Assembly (NCBI GenBank): GCA_913060675.1
Contig: CAJXUS010000035.1
Span: 1 to 44,828, forward strand
DNA length: 44,828 bases
From: an uncultured Rhodospirillales bacterium
Lineage (GTDB): Bacteria; Pseudomonadota; Alphaproteobacteria; Kiloniellales; Kiloniellaceae
Reading direction: 5' to 3'
The notes under the pieces were generated by a model. It saw nothing but the letters and a program-made list of their open reading frames with translations. It had not been told where the DNA came from and ran no database searches. Below, piece after piece: positions 16,638 to 27,338 of this stretch. A program made the translations under genes and the position numbers. The first letter of the stretch is position 1; each line of letters opens with the position of its first letter.

Positions 16638-18248
16638 ATGAGCACTACACAAGGGTTGGATACAAAATATATGTCGAGTTTAAAGGACAGAAAGATCGGC
16701 GCAGGCCGTTCGGCTACGGTATATCTGGACCATCTACCAGATGGCCGTGCAACTGCACGCAAAATTTTTGTTGGCTCGAGTTTGGCTGGCCTGGTTCACA
16801 ATGTGATCTTTGGCGCCAACAACCCTTATATTTGGCATAAAGGTTCGATTGCCGAAGCAGCTTGTCGACGTCGTGTCTTATCCGCTCTGATGAAGCTTTG
16901 GCTTCCCGGAAAGCTTCGTATCGCAGAAATAATCTCTACCTCCTGGAACGACGAGTTTCGTGCAAACGAAATTACGATGGAATTTATTGATGGTCGCGCG
17001 CCTTCTCTTCACCATCCTTATTCCTCGATGAAAGAAACCGAGATCAAAGATCTGGTTGGTAACGTCATGAAACCTCTTCAAGTTTTGTTACTTGATTCCG
17101 GTTTTGATGGCCTTGCTTGGCAGGCTGGTTATGGCAATCCGGTCGCGACCAGTAATTTTTTGCTAGAGACAACGGAGACTGGCGAAACACGGTGGGTCTG
17201 GGTCGATTTAGAATCTGGTGTCCCCGCTCTTTTCCCTGCAAATCCGATCCTTCTTTTTAGTTTCTACCTTCAGCGCACCTTAGCCAATGGTCGTCCGCTT
17301 TATGATGATGTCGATGTGCCAAAATTGCGCAGTTATATTGAAGAAAATCGTGATGCTTTGCTCGGTGTGTTGAGCCAGCAAGAGTTTGAAGAGCTATGTA
17401 GCGATGCAGAAGGCCTTGTCCACAAAGAAGATGACTGGCGTTTTATGTCACGTCTGCAGCGTAGTATTCAGTCGAGACTTGCGCGCAGTAAAATTACAGA
17501 AGAAGAAGCTGAACATTATAAAACCCGTCCGCTTCGTTGGTACGGGCGTCTGTTAAAAACAGGCATCGCACGCGGATATGCAAAACTTGGCCGCATGTTA
17601 AAAGAAAGCAAATTACTAAAGCAATTAAGCCATTTGTTACCGATGGTGAAAGCGTTTATGGTAATGCCATCGTACCGGGCACAATTGAGCCGCCTGGTCG
17701 TTGCACGGGGCATTGAGAACTGGCGCAAACGTCGCCAGCTTACAGATCATGAAGCCGAAACTCTCAAGCACGAGATGGAAAATAGTGAAAGCAGCCTCTA
17801 TATCACCGACTTTGGTGTTCTGATGGCGCTTAAGCCTTTTGTGAAAGTTATTACCCTGACAACTATCTTTGCTTTAGGTGCAATGGGTGTCATCGGAATT
17901 GCTGGTGGCGTTATTGGTTACCTTAGTGCAGGCGTAATCGTTCGAACAATTTATACTTCGTGCCGGATTATTGCTTCAACTGCCCGTGGAGCCCGACGCC
18001 CTTGGCTGGCGTTGTTGATTGGCTTTGTTCCGGTTCTTGGAAATGCAGCCTATCCGTTACAACTCCTCTTTGAAGGTACGCGCGGAGGCAATGCGGTTGC
18101 CAAGTTTATTATATACGATCTTATGGCCCGGCTTGGCCGTGCTGTTCCCATTTGGGGTGGTCCGGACACATTGATAGAACATAAAGCCAACAGCATTGGT
18201 GATTTGTTAGTGCGTCACCGGTCAGCACTTCCGGAAGCTGCTGAATAG
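16638..18248 (+). CDS. Kinase-like membrane protein of unknown function
   Basis: Not a family I can name. Numbered from the ATG at 16629 (539 residues), the N-terminal half resembles a protein-kinase/aminoglycoside-phosphotransferase fold: glycine loop IGAGRSATVY (23-32), candidate lysine K45 in ATARKIF, possible helix-C E75, hinge-like ITMEFIDGRAP (115-125), a catalytic-loop-like GYGNPVATSNFLLE (167-180) and VDLESG (192-197) in the DFG position. The HxD catalytic aspartate is missing, so activity may be lost or altered. A charged helical middle (about 210-395) leads to one or two hydrophobic segments (405-436 and 459-480) and a cytoplasmic-looking tail. ATG 16638 is preferred because GGGGA lies just before it. 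A lone gene. Confidence 0.75.
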   Translation: MSTTQGLDTKYMSSLKDRKIGAGRSATVYLDHLPDGRATARKIFVGSSLAGLVHNVIFGANNPYIWHKGSIAEAACRRRVLSALMKLWLPGKLRIAEIISTSWNDEFRANEITMEFIDGRAPSLHHPYSSMKETEIKDLVGNVMKPLQVLLLDSGFDGLAWQAGYGNPVATSNFLLETTETGETRWVWVDLESGVPALFPANPILLFSFYLQRTLANGRPLYDDVDVPKLRSYIEENRDALLGVLSQQEFEELCSDAEGLVHKEDDWRFMSRLQRSIQSRLARSKITEEEAEHYKTRPLRWYGRLLKTGIARGYAKLGRMLKESKLLKQLSHLLPMVKAFMVMPSYRAQLSRLVVARGIENWRKRRQLTDHEAETLKHEMENSESSLYITDFGVLMALKPFVKVITLTTIFALGAMGVIGIAGGVIGYLSAGVIVRTIYTSCRIIASTARGARRPWLALLIGFVPVLGNAAYPLQLLFEGTRGGNAVAKFIIYDLMARLGRAVPIWGGPDTLIEHKANSIGDLLVRHRSALPEAAE

Positions 18249-18312
18249 ACTGTCTTCAAGCTCTTTGTTTGTCTCATAAACTTGATTGATAGAGAAAGGT
18301 CGACATGTGGTC

Positions 18313-19008
18313 TTAATTTACTTCTCTCTGTTGGAGTATGTAAGTCTTTAACCATAAGATCTGTTCGTCCATCGAGTGTTTGCTTTTAAACGGTGCAACG
18401 AGGTAATTGAGAACAACTTTTCCCTTTATTATTTGAGGAGCATAGATGGTTGAAATAGCCTTTACTTTACCGCTTGGTGTAATGAGTCTTTGAAGGATTC
18501 CAACATAACACCTATTATCATCACGCTCTATAATTCCCAAGATGGTCGAATTGTTAACGGTGATTTCTGCTACCGACTTTAGCTCTTCTGCGGCATTTGA
18601 AATAATATTTTCTTTATCACTATTATTTAAGGCTGCATTTTCATTGCAGTAATTATTATAAAAAGAAATCTCTTTCTCATTAGAATTCAAAAACTTAGCT
18701 GTTGTCAAATTCTGCACTGAAAGCATATTATCCAATGTTTCTTGCTCAGAATTCCTCCAGCGCTCAAGTTCGCTACATGGAGCCATTACGGATAGAAGAT
18801 CATGTATATCACTGGCGTTTTCAAGGTTGGATATAATTCTTCCATCGGTGATTTTTGAGTTATCCATTATGCAATAGCTGTTCGGTATAGGAAGTATGAT
18901 CTTCTCAGCCCCGACTTTGATTTTTTGTTGTCCCGCAATCCCTATTTCTGGTGCCATAAACAATATGGCCAAGGCGAGAAATGGGGATCTTAGATAAGGC
19001 AATTTCAT
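18313..19008 (-). CDS. Exported protein of unknown function
   Basis: This 231-residue protein starts with a signal peptide (MKLPYLRSPFLALAILF...GIAG, cleavage near residue 26), so it is probably periplasmic. The mature part contains five cysteines that could form disulfides and begins with a segment (VGAEKIILPIPNSYCIMD) reminiscent of small periplasmic proteins that act on surface or secreted partners. I do not recognise a family. TTAGGAACT lies at Shine-Dalgarno distance from the ATG. It is convergent with the kinase-like gene, whose stop is 64 bp away. The coding sequence is richer in A/T than its neighbours, which may mean a less conserved or acquired gene. Confidence 0.65.
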   Translation of the reverse strand: MKLPYLRSPFLALAILFMAPEIGIAGQQKIKVGAEKIILPIPNSYCIMDNSKITDGRIISNLENASDIHDLLSVMAPCSELERWRNSEQETLDNMLSVQNLTTAKFLNSNEKEISFYNNYCNENAALNNSDKENIISNAAEELKSVAEITVNNSTILGIIERDDNRCYVGILQRLITPSGKVKAISTIYAPQIIKGKVVLNYLVAPFKSKHSMDEQILWLKTYILQQREVN

Positions 19009-19295
19009 ATAACTAGTTCCTAACCAATTCGCTCTGTTTTTCAGATTAAAATTTATAATCAGCTTTTATGGGCGTATGATTTATCGTTGGTGTTAAAATT
19101 GGAAAAACGCGGTTGATTATTTAGTATGATGTAGAGGGGCGCTCTACTGCAAGGTGTTACTGGTATTATTGTTTTATAAATCAACTAGTGCGATTATTGT
19201 CTCTGTGAAATAGAGCAAGCTGCTTTTCTTGAGGAGTGCCTATCGAACCTGTTGTGATAAATTATATCCATAGAATACAGAAAACACAGACGCAA

Positions 19296-19766
19296 TCATG
19301 GACGTTGTGGGCTGGGCAAGGCGTTCCTTTCGACGATGCTGCGAAGGGCGAAACGCGATCTTACGGCCCGTATAGTAGGGATACGTGTCAATTTTTCCTG
19401 AAGAAATTTTTCAAAGGCCATCAGGTCGGTCGCAACAACTTTAAGAAGGAAGTCCTGGCTTCCGGTCATAAGGTAACATTCAACAACTTCTTCGAATTTA
19501 TCAATTTCTTCCTCAAATTGTTTGAGGTTTTCCGAGGCTTGTTTCTCAAGCTCTACGGAAACAAAGATGTTGATCATATAACCAAGCTTGGTTTGATCAA
19601 CCCGGGCTGCGTAACCTGTGATAACGCCTTCATCTTCCAGCATTTTTACTCTGCGCGCACAGGGCGTTGGCGACAATCCTACGCGTTCTGCCAATTCTAT
19701 AGATCGGATGCGTCCTTCAGTTTGAAGGATTCGCAATATCTTTATATCAATGGCATCAAGTTCCAT
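19296..19766 (-). CDS. bkdR: Lrp/AsnC-family regulator, probable BkdR
   Basis: This 156-residue protein has the Lrp/AsnC form: an N-terminal helix-turn-helix (DIKILRILQTEGRIRSIELA through SPTPCARRVKMLEDEG, residues 7-47) and a C-terminal RAM ligand domain (about 65-140). It is divergent from the bkd operon with a 150-bp gap, the same arrangement as the Pseudomonas bkdR-bkd locus, where the regulator activates in response to branched-chain amino acids. TAGAGA is a weak Shine-Dalgarno. No operator could be defined confidently in the gap. The long overlapping plus-strand frame (19236-19835) looks like a shadow of this gene. Confidence 0.88.
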   Translation of the reverse strand: MELDAIDIKILRILQTEGRIRSIELAERVGLSPTPCARRVKMLEDEGVITGYAARVDQTKLGYMINIFVSVELEKQASENLKQFEEEIDKFEEVVECYLMTGSQDFLLKVVATDLMAFEKFLQEKLTRIPTIRAVRSRFALRSIVERNALPSPQRP

Positions 19767-19913
19767 AAATCTCTACCAGTACATCATTTGTTAGCGAAAA
19801 GTCGCTCAATTAGTGCGTTATACTACCAACTTTAGTAATAATCACCAGAGATTATATGTCATAGTTACTGACAGATGAATAAGCCTTCAAAAGGCAACGA
19901 ACCTAGGGAGTGA

Positions 19914-21149
<1,236 letters not shown>

Positions 21150-21151
21150 TC

Positions 21152-22165
21152 ATGGGCAGAATGACGATGATTGAAGCCATCCGTGATGCGATGGATGTGA
21201 TGATGGACAAGGACGACAATGTCGTCGTTTTTGGTGAAGATGTTGGGTATTTCGGTGGAGTGTTCCGCTGTACGCATGGACTGCAGGAAAAGTATGGAAA
21301 GAACCGTTGCTTTGATGCGCCGATCAACGAGTCTGGAATTGTTGGGGCCGCTATTGGAATGGCAGCCTACGGCCTTCGGCCTTGTGTAGAAATGCAGTTT
21401 GCTGATTATGTGTATCCTGCCTACGATCAGATTGTTTCAGAAGCTGCCCGTCTTCGGTATCGGTCTGCGGGTGATTTTACCGCACCGATCACGATCCGAA
21501 TGCCCGCTGGTGGAGGTATTTTCGGGGGACAAACTCATAGCCAAAGCCCAGAAGCAATCTTTACCCAAGTTTCCGGTTTAAAAGTTATTGTCCCTTCAAA
21601 TCCCGCTGATGCAAAAGGTTTGCTTATTTCATCGATTGAAGACGATGATCCCGTTATCTTCCTTGAGCCAAAGCGCCTTTATAATGGTCCTTTTGATGGT
21701 CATCATGATCAGCCGATAACTCCTTGGTCTAAACATGAGTTGGGTGAGGTTCCAGAGGGGTATTATAGCGTTCCAATCGGCAAAGCTAAAGTTACCCGTG
21801 AAGGTGCAGCCGTAACAATCCTCGCCTATGGCACCATGGTTTATGTAGCCGAAGCGGCAGTTAAAGAAACCGGGATTGATGCTGAAATCATTGACCTGCG
21901 CAGCCTGTTGCCTCTGGATGAAGAAACAATTGTGGCGTCGGTTAAGAAAACGGGACGCTGCGTTGTGGTCCATGAGGCGACCCTGACATCAGGATTTGGA
22001 GCAGAATTACTCTCTCGGGTACAAGAAACCTGCTTCTATCACCTAGAAGCTCCAATCCAACGTGTCACTGGTTGGGATACGCCTTATCCCCATGCACAGG
22101 AGTGGGATTACTTTCCTGGACCTGCGCGCGTAAGCAGAGCACTTGAACAAGTAATGGAGGCCTGA
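21152..22165 (+). CDS. bkdA2: Branched-chain 2-oxoacid dehydrogenase E1 beta
   Basis: This 337-residue E1 beta subunit completes the alpha2-beta2 decarboxylase. It has the transketolase pyrimidine-binding domain, with FGEDVGYFGGVFRCTHGLQ (26-44) and the strongly conserved RMPAGGGIFGGQTHSQSPE (117-135). The transketolase C-terminal domain begins at about 205 and includes EIIDLRSLLPLDEETI, typical of the family. It overlaps neither neighbour but lies two bases after bkdA1 and three before bkdB, so the operon is translationally coupled. No truncation or missing motif was seen. Confidence 0.95.
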   Translation: MGRMTMIEAIRDAMDVMMDKDDNVVVFGEDVGYFGGVFRCTHGLQEKYGKNRCFDAPINESGIVGAAIGMAAYGLRPCVEMQFADYVYPAYDQIVSEAARLRYRSAGDFTAPITIRMPAGGGIFGGQTHSQSPEAIFTQVSGLKVIVPSNPADAKGLLISSIEDDDPVIFLEPKRLYNGPFDGHHDQPITPWSKHELGEVPEGYYSVPIGKAKVTREGAAVTILAYGTMVYVAEAAVKETGIDAEIIDLRSLLPLDEETIVASVKKTGRCVVVHEATLTSGFGAELLSRVQETCFYHLEAPIQRVTGWDTPYPHAQEWDYFPGPARVSRALEQVMEA

Positions 22166-22168
22166 ACG

Positions 22169-23455
22169 ATGGGTGAATTTGTAATCAAGCTTCCTGATGT
22201 GGGCGAGGGTGTTGCTGAAGCCGAGATTGTTGAATGGGAAGTCGCTATTGGTGATGTTGTGCAAGAAGATTCTGTTCTTGCCGCTGTGATGACCGATAAA
22301 GTGACTGTTGAAATCCCTTCTCCTGTCGGCGGCCGTATTATTTGGCTTGGGGCTGAGCCAGGCGATGTCATGTCTGTTGGCTCTCCAATTATCAAGCTTG
22401 AGGTTGATGGCGAGGGTAATGTTGCTGAGGGCTCAAATATAAAATCTGAAAAAGAAGTTCCAGTTCAAACTCCTGAACCCTCAAAATTTGTGGTTGAACC
22501 TCCAAAAGCAAAAATTATAATTGAGAAGCCTGTTGCATCTCCCGCGCGTCAAGCGCCTGTTGGCCCTGTTCGAGCCGAAGGGGAGAAACCAATTGCGTCA
22601 CCCGCGGTTCGAAAACGCGCCCTTGAAGCTGGTGTGGATCTACGACAAGTATCCGGGACGGGACCTGCTGGGCGCATAACACACGAAGACCTTGATGTTT
22701 ATTTTGACGGCAGCGCCGTTAAGGTACGTCCTGGCGGCGGCCTTGTTGCCAATACCTCAGTAACCGATGTGAAGATTGTCGGGCTTCGTCGAAAAATTGC
22801 GGAAAAAATGTCGATTTCAAAATCGCGCATTCCGCATATTACCATTGTCGAAGAAATTGACATGACTGCCCTCGAAGAATTGCGCGGGACATTGAATAAG
22901 ACGAAATCTGAGGATCAATCTAAGTTAACCCTGTTACCTTTTTTGATGCGCGCTTTGGTTAAGGCTGTTGGTGAACAACCAAATCTGAACGCGATCTTTG
23001 ATGACGAGGCTGGTGTGGTTCATCAATATGGCGGTGTTCACATCGGTATGGCCGCCCAAACACCAAACGGCCTTGTCGTTCCTGTGATTAAACATGCCGA
23101 ATCAAGGGATGTTTGGGGCTGTGCTGCTGAAGTTAATCGCCTTGCCACTGCGGCTAAAGCGGGGACGGCAACGCGTGAAGAACTGAGTGGATCGACCATT
23201 ACTATTACATCTCTGGGGCCTTTGGGAGCAATTGCGACCACTCCCGTTATCAATCACCCTGAGGTGGCAATTCTGGGCGTTAATAAAATGGCTATTCGTC
23301 CGATGTGGGATGGAACAGATTTTGTACCAAGGAAGATGATGAATATTTCTTCGAGTTTTGATCACAGGGTTATTGATGGCTGGGATGCTGCCGTGTTTGT
23401 ACAGCGGGTCAAATCCCTTTTGGAAACCCCTGCAATGATCTTTATGGAGGGCTAA
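22169..23455 (+). CDS. bkdB: Dihydrolipoyllysine acyltransferase E2 (BkdB)
   Basis: This 428-residue core subunit passes the branched acyl group from E1 to CoA. One N-terminal lipoyl domain (1-80) carries the lipoylated lysine K44 in MTDKVTVEI. A Pro/Lys/Glu-rich linker follows. The peripheral-subunit-binding domain (about 132-168) includes SPAVRKRALEAGVDL. The catalytic domain ends with the HxxxD motif H399-D403 in FDHRVIDGWD. A single lipoyl domain and this length fit a BkdB-type E2. It is coupled to bkdA2 and to lpdV, each with a 3-bp gap. TATGGAGG lies before the ATG. Confidence 0.95.
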   Translation: MGEFVIKLPDVGEGVAEAEIVEWEVAIGDVVQEDSVLAAVMTDKVTVEIPSPVGGRIIWLGAEPGDVMSVGSPIIKLEVDGEGNVAEGSNIKSEKEVPVQTPEPSKFVVEPPKAKIIIEKPVASPARQAPVGPVRAEGEKPIASPAVRKRALEAGVDLRQVSGTGPAGRITHEDLDVYFDGSAVKVRPGGGLVANTSVTDVKIVGLRRKIAEKMSISKSRIPHITIVEEIDMTALEELRGTLNKTKSEDQSKLTLLPFLMRALVKAVGEQPNLNAIFDDEAGVVHQYGGVHIGMAAQTPNGLVVPVIKHAESRDVWGCAAEVNRLATAAKAGTATREELSGSTITITSLGPLGAIATTPVINHPEVAILGVNKMAIRPMWDGTDFVPRKMMNISSSFDHRVIDGWDAAVFVQRVKSLLETPAMIFMEG

Positions 23456-23458
23456 CCC

Positions 23459-24853
23459 ATGAAAGAGATCAAAACCAAACTACTCGTCATTGGTGCCGGT
23501 CCTGGTGGTTATATCTGTGCTATTCGTGCAGGCCAGCTGGGGATCGATACCGTTATTATCGAAGCCGGAAAACCAGGTGGAACCTGTTTGAATGTCGGCT
23601 GTATTCCATCAAAAGCGCTGATCCATGCCGCAGAAGAATTTGATAAAGTCGCTCATCTCTCTGGTCAAAATGCTCTCGGGATCTCGACTTCCAAGCCGTC
23701 GATTGATCTGTCTAAAACAATGGAGTGGAAAGACGGTATTGTCAGCCGCCTCAACTCAGGTGTTGCAGGACTATTGAAAAAACACGGGGTAAAAACCGTT
23801 GAGGGTTGGGCCAAGTTTCGCGATGGTAAGACTGTTGAGGTTGATACTCCGACAGGGCCACAGATTATTCGTGCTGAACATGTGGTTATTGCAACGGGAT
23901 CTGCACCCATCGAACTTCCCTTCCTGCCGTTTGGTGGCAAGGTGATTTCTTCTACGCAAGCGCTTGCTCTTCAGGAAATACCAGAAAAATTGGTTATCGT
24001 TGGAGGGGGGTACATCGGTCTTGAACTTGGGATGGCCTATGCAAAACTTGGCTCTGACGTCACGGTTGTCGAAGCCGCTAAATCGATCCTGCCTCAGTAC
24101 GACAAAGACCTGATCAGACCTATCATGAAACGCCTTGATGCGCTTGGTATTAAAGTTTTGACCAACGTGAAGGCCAAAGGGTTGTCGACCAAGGGCAATT
24201 CTCTCCTCGTGGAAAATGGTGGTAACACCGACCAGAAAATTCCAGCGGACAAAATTCTGGTTACTGTCGGTCGCAAGCCCGTAACACAGGGGTGGGGATT
24301 GGAAGAAATCGATCTTCGTATGGATGGCCCGTTTATTCACATCAATGACAAATGTCAGACTTCAATGCGCGGGACCTACGCTATTGGTGATGTAACGGGT
24401 GAACCCATGCTCGCGCACCGTGCTATGGCACAGGGCGAAATGGTTGCAGAAATTATTGCTGGTGAAAAACGCACGTGGGATAAAGTTTGTATTCCTGCGG
24501 TTTGTTTCACTGACCCGGAAATTGTAACAGCAGGGTTATCACCTAACGAAGCCAAGGATCTGGGGCATGATATCAAAACGGATAGTTTCCCGTTTCAGGC
24601 CAATGGTCGCGCAATGTCTGCAGAACGTGAAGAAGGTTTCGTCCGGATTGTTGCCCGTGCAGATAACCATCTGGTTTTAGGCATTCAGGCTGTGGGAGTT
24701 GGTGTCTCTGAACTATCCGCTGGATTTGCCCTTGCCCTTGAAATGGGGGCAAGGCTCGAAGACATCGCGGCCACGATACACGCTCATCCAACCCAAAGTG
24801 AAGCTTTACAAGAAGCCGCACTTAAAACCCTGGGACATGCGTTACATATCTAA
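23459..24853 (+). CDS. lpdV: Dihydrolipoyl dehydrogenase E3
   Basis: This 464-residue flavoprotein disulfide reductase reoxidises dihydrolipoamide on BkdB with NAD. The FAD-binding GAGPGGY (12-18), redox disulfide C43/C48 in [16 protein letters not shown]-binding [10 protein letters not shown] (about 183-192) and active-site H443/E448 in HPTQSE are all present. It is the last gene of the bkd operon, followed by the terminator at 24876. Being operon-encoded it is likely the E3 dedicated to branched-chain oxidation; other E3 copies for pyruvate and 2-oxoglutarate would be expected elsewhere. A short GGAG Shine-Dalgarno lies inside the bkdB stop region. Confidence 0.95.
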   Translation: MKEIKTKLLVIGAGPGGYICAIRAGQLGIDTVIIEAGKPGGTCLNVGCIPSKALIHAAEEFDKVAHLSGQNALGISTSKPSIDLSKTMEWKDGIVSRLNSGVAGLLKKHGVKTVEGWAKFRDGKTVEVDTPTGPQIIRAEHVVIATGSAPIELPFLPFGGKVISSTQALALQEIPEKLVIVGGGYIGLELGMAYAKLGSDVTVVEAAKSILPQYDKDLIRPIMKRLDALGIKVLTNVKAKGLSTKGNSLLVENGGNTDQKIPADKILVTVGRKPVTQGWGLEEIDLRMDGPFIHINDKCQTSMRGTYAIGDVTGEPMLAHRAMAQGEMVAEIIAGEKRTWDKVCIPAVCFTDPEIVTAGLSPNEAKDLGHDIKTDSFPFQANGRAMSAEREEGFVRIVARADNHLVLGIQAVGVGVSELSAGFALALEMGARLEDIAATIHAHPTQSEALQEAALKTLGHALHI

Positions 24854-24875
24854 CTGATGATAAATGGTAAAAGCA

Positions 24876-24905
24876 AAAAAGCGTCGAATTTTTTCGGCGC
24901 TTTTT
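24876..24905 (+). terminator. Terminator of the bkd operon
   Basis: AAAAAGCG and CGA pair with TCG and CGCTTTTT with one T-G wobble and an ATTTTT loop, then TTTTTG. It lies 23 bases after the lpdV stop. Confidence 0.85.
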
Positions 24906-25031
24906 GTTTTGGTTCTATCAATACGATCGAATAATAACCTAATAGTGTTTTGCCGTACTTATCCGTGTACTCTATTGCTGAATAATAAAATCAATAAACT
25001 AATATAACGTACAGGTGGGGATTAGATAGCA

Positions 25032-26540
25032 ATGGGCCAAATATCAGAGTTTGTCGTAACGATTTTAGAATTGTTGTCTTTTCTGTTTATTACAGCCATT
25101 GGAATAGCCATTCTGTGGGTTATTGTCGCTTATGTCAGAGATATCACCCAAACAGAAAGTACTCTAAGGCGAAATTACCCAGTCATTGCCCGTTTTCGCT
25201 ATCTGTTTGAACATTTGGGTGAGTTTTTTCGACAGTACTTTTTCGCATTGGATCGCGAAGAGATGCCTTTCAATCGGGCAGAGCGTTCTTGGGTTTACCG
25301 TGCTGCGAAGAATGTTGATTCTACAGTCGCCTTTGGATCATCCCGCGATCTGAGACCTGCGGGGACGGTGTTTTTTGTGAACTGCCCTTTTCCAACCCTT
25401 ACTGAAGATACTGTTGAGCCTGGGTTTGTTCAGATTGGCCCCTACTGTAAGCACCCCTATGAAACTGATAGTATCTTTAATATTTCCGGGATGAGTTACG
25501 GCGCTATTTCTATCCCGGCCGTGCGTGCCTTGTCCAAAGGGGCAAAAAAAGCCGGTGTATGGTTGAACACGGGTGAGGGGGGCTTGTCGCCTTATCACTT
25601 GGAAGGCGGTGCCGATATCGTCTTTCAAATTGGGACAGCAAAATTTGGGGTTCGCAGGCCTGAAGGTGGATTTGACGAAGAAAAATTGCGGGAAGTCGCC
25701 GCGCATGATCAGGTCAAAATGTTTGAGCTCAAGCTTAGCCAAGGAGCTAAACCTGGCAAAGGCGGTATACTGCCGGGAGCAAAGGTAACAAAAGAGATTT
25801 CCAAAATTCGGGGTATTCCGGCGGGTGAGGATGCGATCAGTCCCAACCGTCATCCGGAAGTTACGAGTGTGAGCGATCTGCTCGATATGATGGGCTACCT
25901 GCGCGAAACGACAGGGAAGCCTGTTGGCTTTAAAATGGTCGTCGGCGCTTATGGTTTCTTTGAAGACATGTGTAAAGAAATCAACAAGCGTGGCGTTGAA
26001 TCGGCTCCGGATTTTATTACAATTGATAGTGCGGATGGTGGTACGGGTGCTGCGCCAATGAGCCTGATTGACAACATGGGGGTTCCCCTTCGGGAAAGTC
26101 TTCCGCACGTGGTGGATACTTTGAAAAAACACGGTCTTAGAGATCGGATAAAAGTATGTGCCAGCGGAAAGATGATTAATCCATCAGATGTAGCCTGGGC
26201 CTATTGTGCGGGGGCAGACTTTGTAAACTCGGCACGTGGATTTATGTTCGCGCTTGGATGTATTCAAGCGCTTCAATGTAATAAAAATACCTGTCCAACA
26301 GGGGTTACGACCCACAATAAAAAGCTACAGTTTGGGCTTGACCCTCAAACCAAATCCGAGCGTGTTGCAAGTTATGCCAAGAATATGCGCAAGGAAGTCG
26401 GGATTATCGCTCATAGTTGTGGAGTGCCCGAAGCTCGTGCGCTGAAGCGGTATCATGCAAGGATTGTTCTTGATACCGGACGCAGTGTATCCATGGATGA
26501 GCTGTATCCGGACCCAGTTATTGATAAGGCGGCTGAGTAG
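25032..26540 (+). CDS. FMN-binding glutamate-synthase-like membrane-anchored protein
   Basis: This 502-residue protein is like the synthase domain of the glutamate synthase large subunit but lacks the glutaminase domain. An N-terminal transmembrane helix (about 7-36) anchors it to the membrane. The FMN barrel contains NISGMSYGAIS, IDSADGGTGAAP and the cysteine motif C416NKNTC421PTGV, which in glutamate synthase ligates a 3Fe-4S cluster with a third cysteine. Related stand-alone proteins are common, but their substrate is often unknown. GTGGGGA lies upstream of the ATG. It follows the bkd terminator and has its own promoter region. A role in redox chemistry of an amino or amide compound is only inferred. 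Confidence 0.85.
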   Translation: MGQISEFVVTILELLSFLFITAIGIAILWVIVAYVRDITQTESTLRRNYPVIARFRYLFEHLGEFFRQYFFALDREEMPFNRAERSWVYRAAKNVDSTVAFGSSRDLRPAGTVFFVNCPFPTLTEDTVEPGFVQIGPYCKHPYETDSIFNISGMSYGAISIPAVRALSKGAKKAGVWLNTGEGGLSPYHLEGGADIVFQIGTAKFGVRRPEGGFDEEKLREVAAHDQVKMFELKLSQGAKPGKGGILPGAKVTKEISKIRGIPAGEDAISPNRHPEVTSVSDLLDMMGYLRETTGKPVGFKMVVGAYGFFEDMCKEINKRGVESAPDFITIDSADGGTGAAPMSLIDNMGVPLRESLPHVVDTLKKHGLRDRIKVCASGKMINPSDVAWAYCAGADFVNSARGFMFALGCIQALQCNKNTCPTGVTTHNKKLQFGLDPQTKSERVASYAKNMRKEVGIIAHSCGVPEARALKRYHARIVLDTGRSVSMDELYPDPVIDKAAE

Positions 26541-26560
26541 GTATCTATAGCTGGTAAGTT

Positions 26561-27298
26561 TTAAGCGACATCCGGGGCAACGGCGTGTTTAATGTCGTTA
26601 ATATGATCACGCATCGCGTCAGCTGCGGCTTTGGGATCTTTGGCCTGAAGAGCTGCTAATATTCTGCAGTGTCCAGAGATTGAAGCAACTCTGCGTTCAT
26701 CATTCTGATGCCCTTCTGTTCGAGACGGATCTATGGACTCACTGATCTTATCCATAAGGTCTGAGAGCAAGGAATTTCCTGTTGCCCTGGCAATGAGGGC
26801 ATGAAAATTTCTATCAATTTTTCTAAGCTCATTAAAATTTTCAGTGGCCATTTGTTGGCGAATCAATTGATCCATTTCAGTGAGTTGTTCAGGGAGGATC
26901 ATTTCGGCTGCGAGAGCGGCTATTTGGGGCTCCATTAATTCACGAAGTTGAAAAACTTCGAATAATCTTCGGGAATCCCCAGATACAAGTGAAGACAAAG
27001 CACGGGTTAGCTCTTCTCTTGAAGAAGACCTGATATAGTTGCCACTCCCACGACGGGGAGCAAGCACACCTTGTTCCTGAAGAACACGTATAGCTTCCCG
27101 GACAGAGTGTCGAGAAACAGTAAATAACTCAGATAATCGACGTTCTGAAGGGAGAGCAGCACCGGGTCCCATATCTTCATCGTTGATTAGTTTCCTGATC
27201 TTGGCAATAACATCCTCGTAAGCTCTGACTTGAGAAGCGGGAGGTTGGTTATCTGTATCCTCTTCATCAAGTGTAATTGCTTGAGTTTGCTTTGCCAT
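26561..27298 (-). CDS. GntR-family regulator, FadR subfamily
   Basis: This 245-residue protein has a GntR winged helix (about 25-95: EDVIAKIRKLINDEDMGPG through PSERRLSELFTVSRHSVREA) and a C-terminal all-helical FCD domain (about 105-225) that in this subfamily binds carboxylic acids, often with a metal. It lies 40 bp downstream of the TauE/SafE gene on the same strand. Two FadR-like TTGGn..nCCAA operators lie upstream of tauE and ggt, so a local regulator of an acid-responsive uptake or breakdown unit is likely. The effector is unknown; the sequence is not closely enough like LldR, PdhR or GlcC to choose. Confidence 0.87.
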   Translation of the reverse strand: MAKQTQAITLDEEDTDNQPPASQVRAYEDVIAKIRKLINDEDMGPGAALPSERRLSELFTVSRHSVREAIRVLQEQGVLAPRRGSGNYIRSSSREELTRALSSLVSGDSRRLFEVFQLRELMEPQIAALAAEMILPEQLTEMDQLIRQQMATENFNELRKIDRNFHALIARATGNSLLSDLMDKISESIDPSRTEGHQNDERRVASISGHCRILAALQAKDPKAAADAMRDHINDIKHAVAPDVA

Positions 27299-27338
27299 AT
27301 TTGCTTCTCCTACATGCCTGCCCGATTTGACAGTGCCC

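Noticed and set aside
16511..16840. 109-codon frame overlapping the kinase-like gene start
   Set aside because: It overlaps the better-supported gene in another frame and has no recognisable domain.
19236..19835. 199-codon plus-strand frame opposite bkdR
   Set aside because: It is the reverse shadow of a clear Lrp-type gene.
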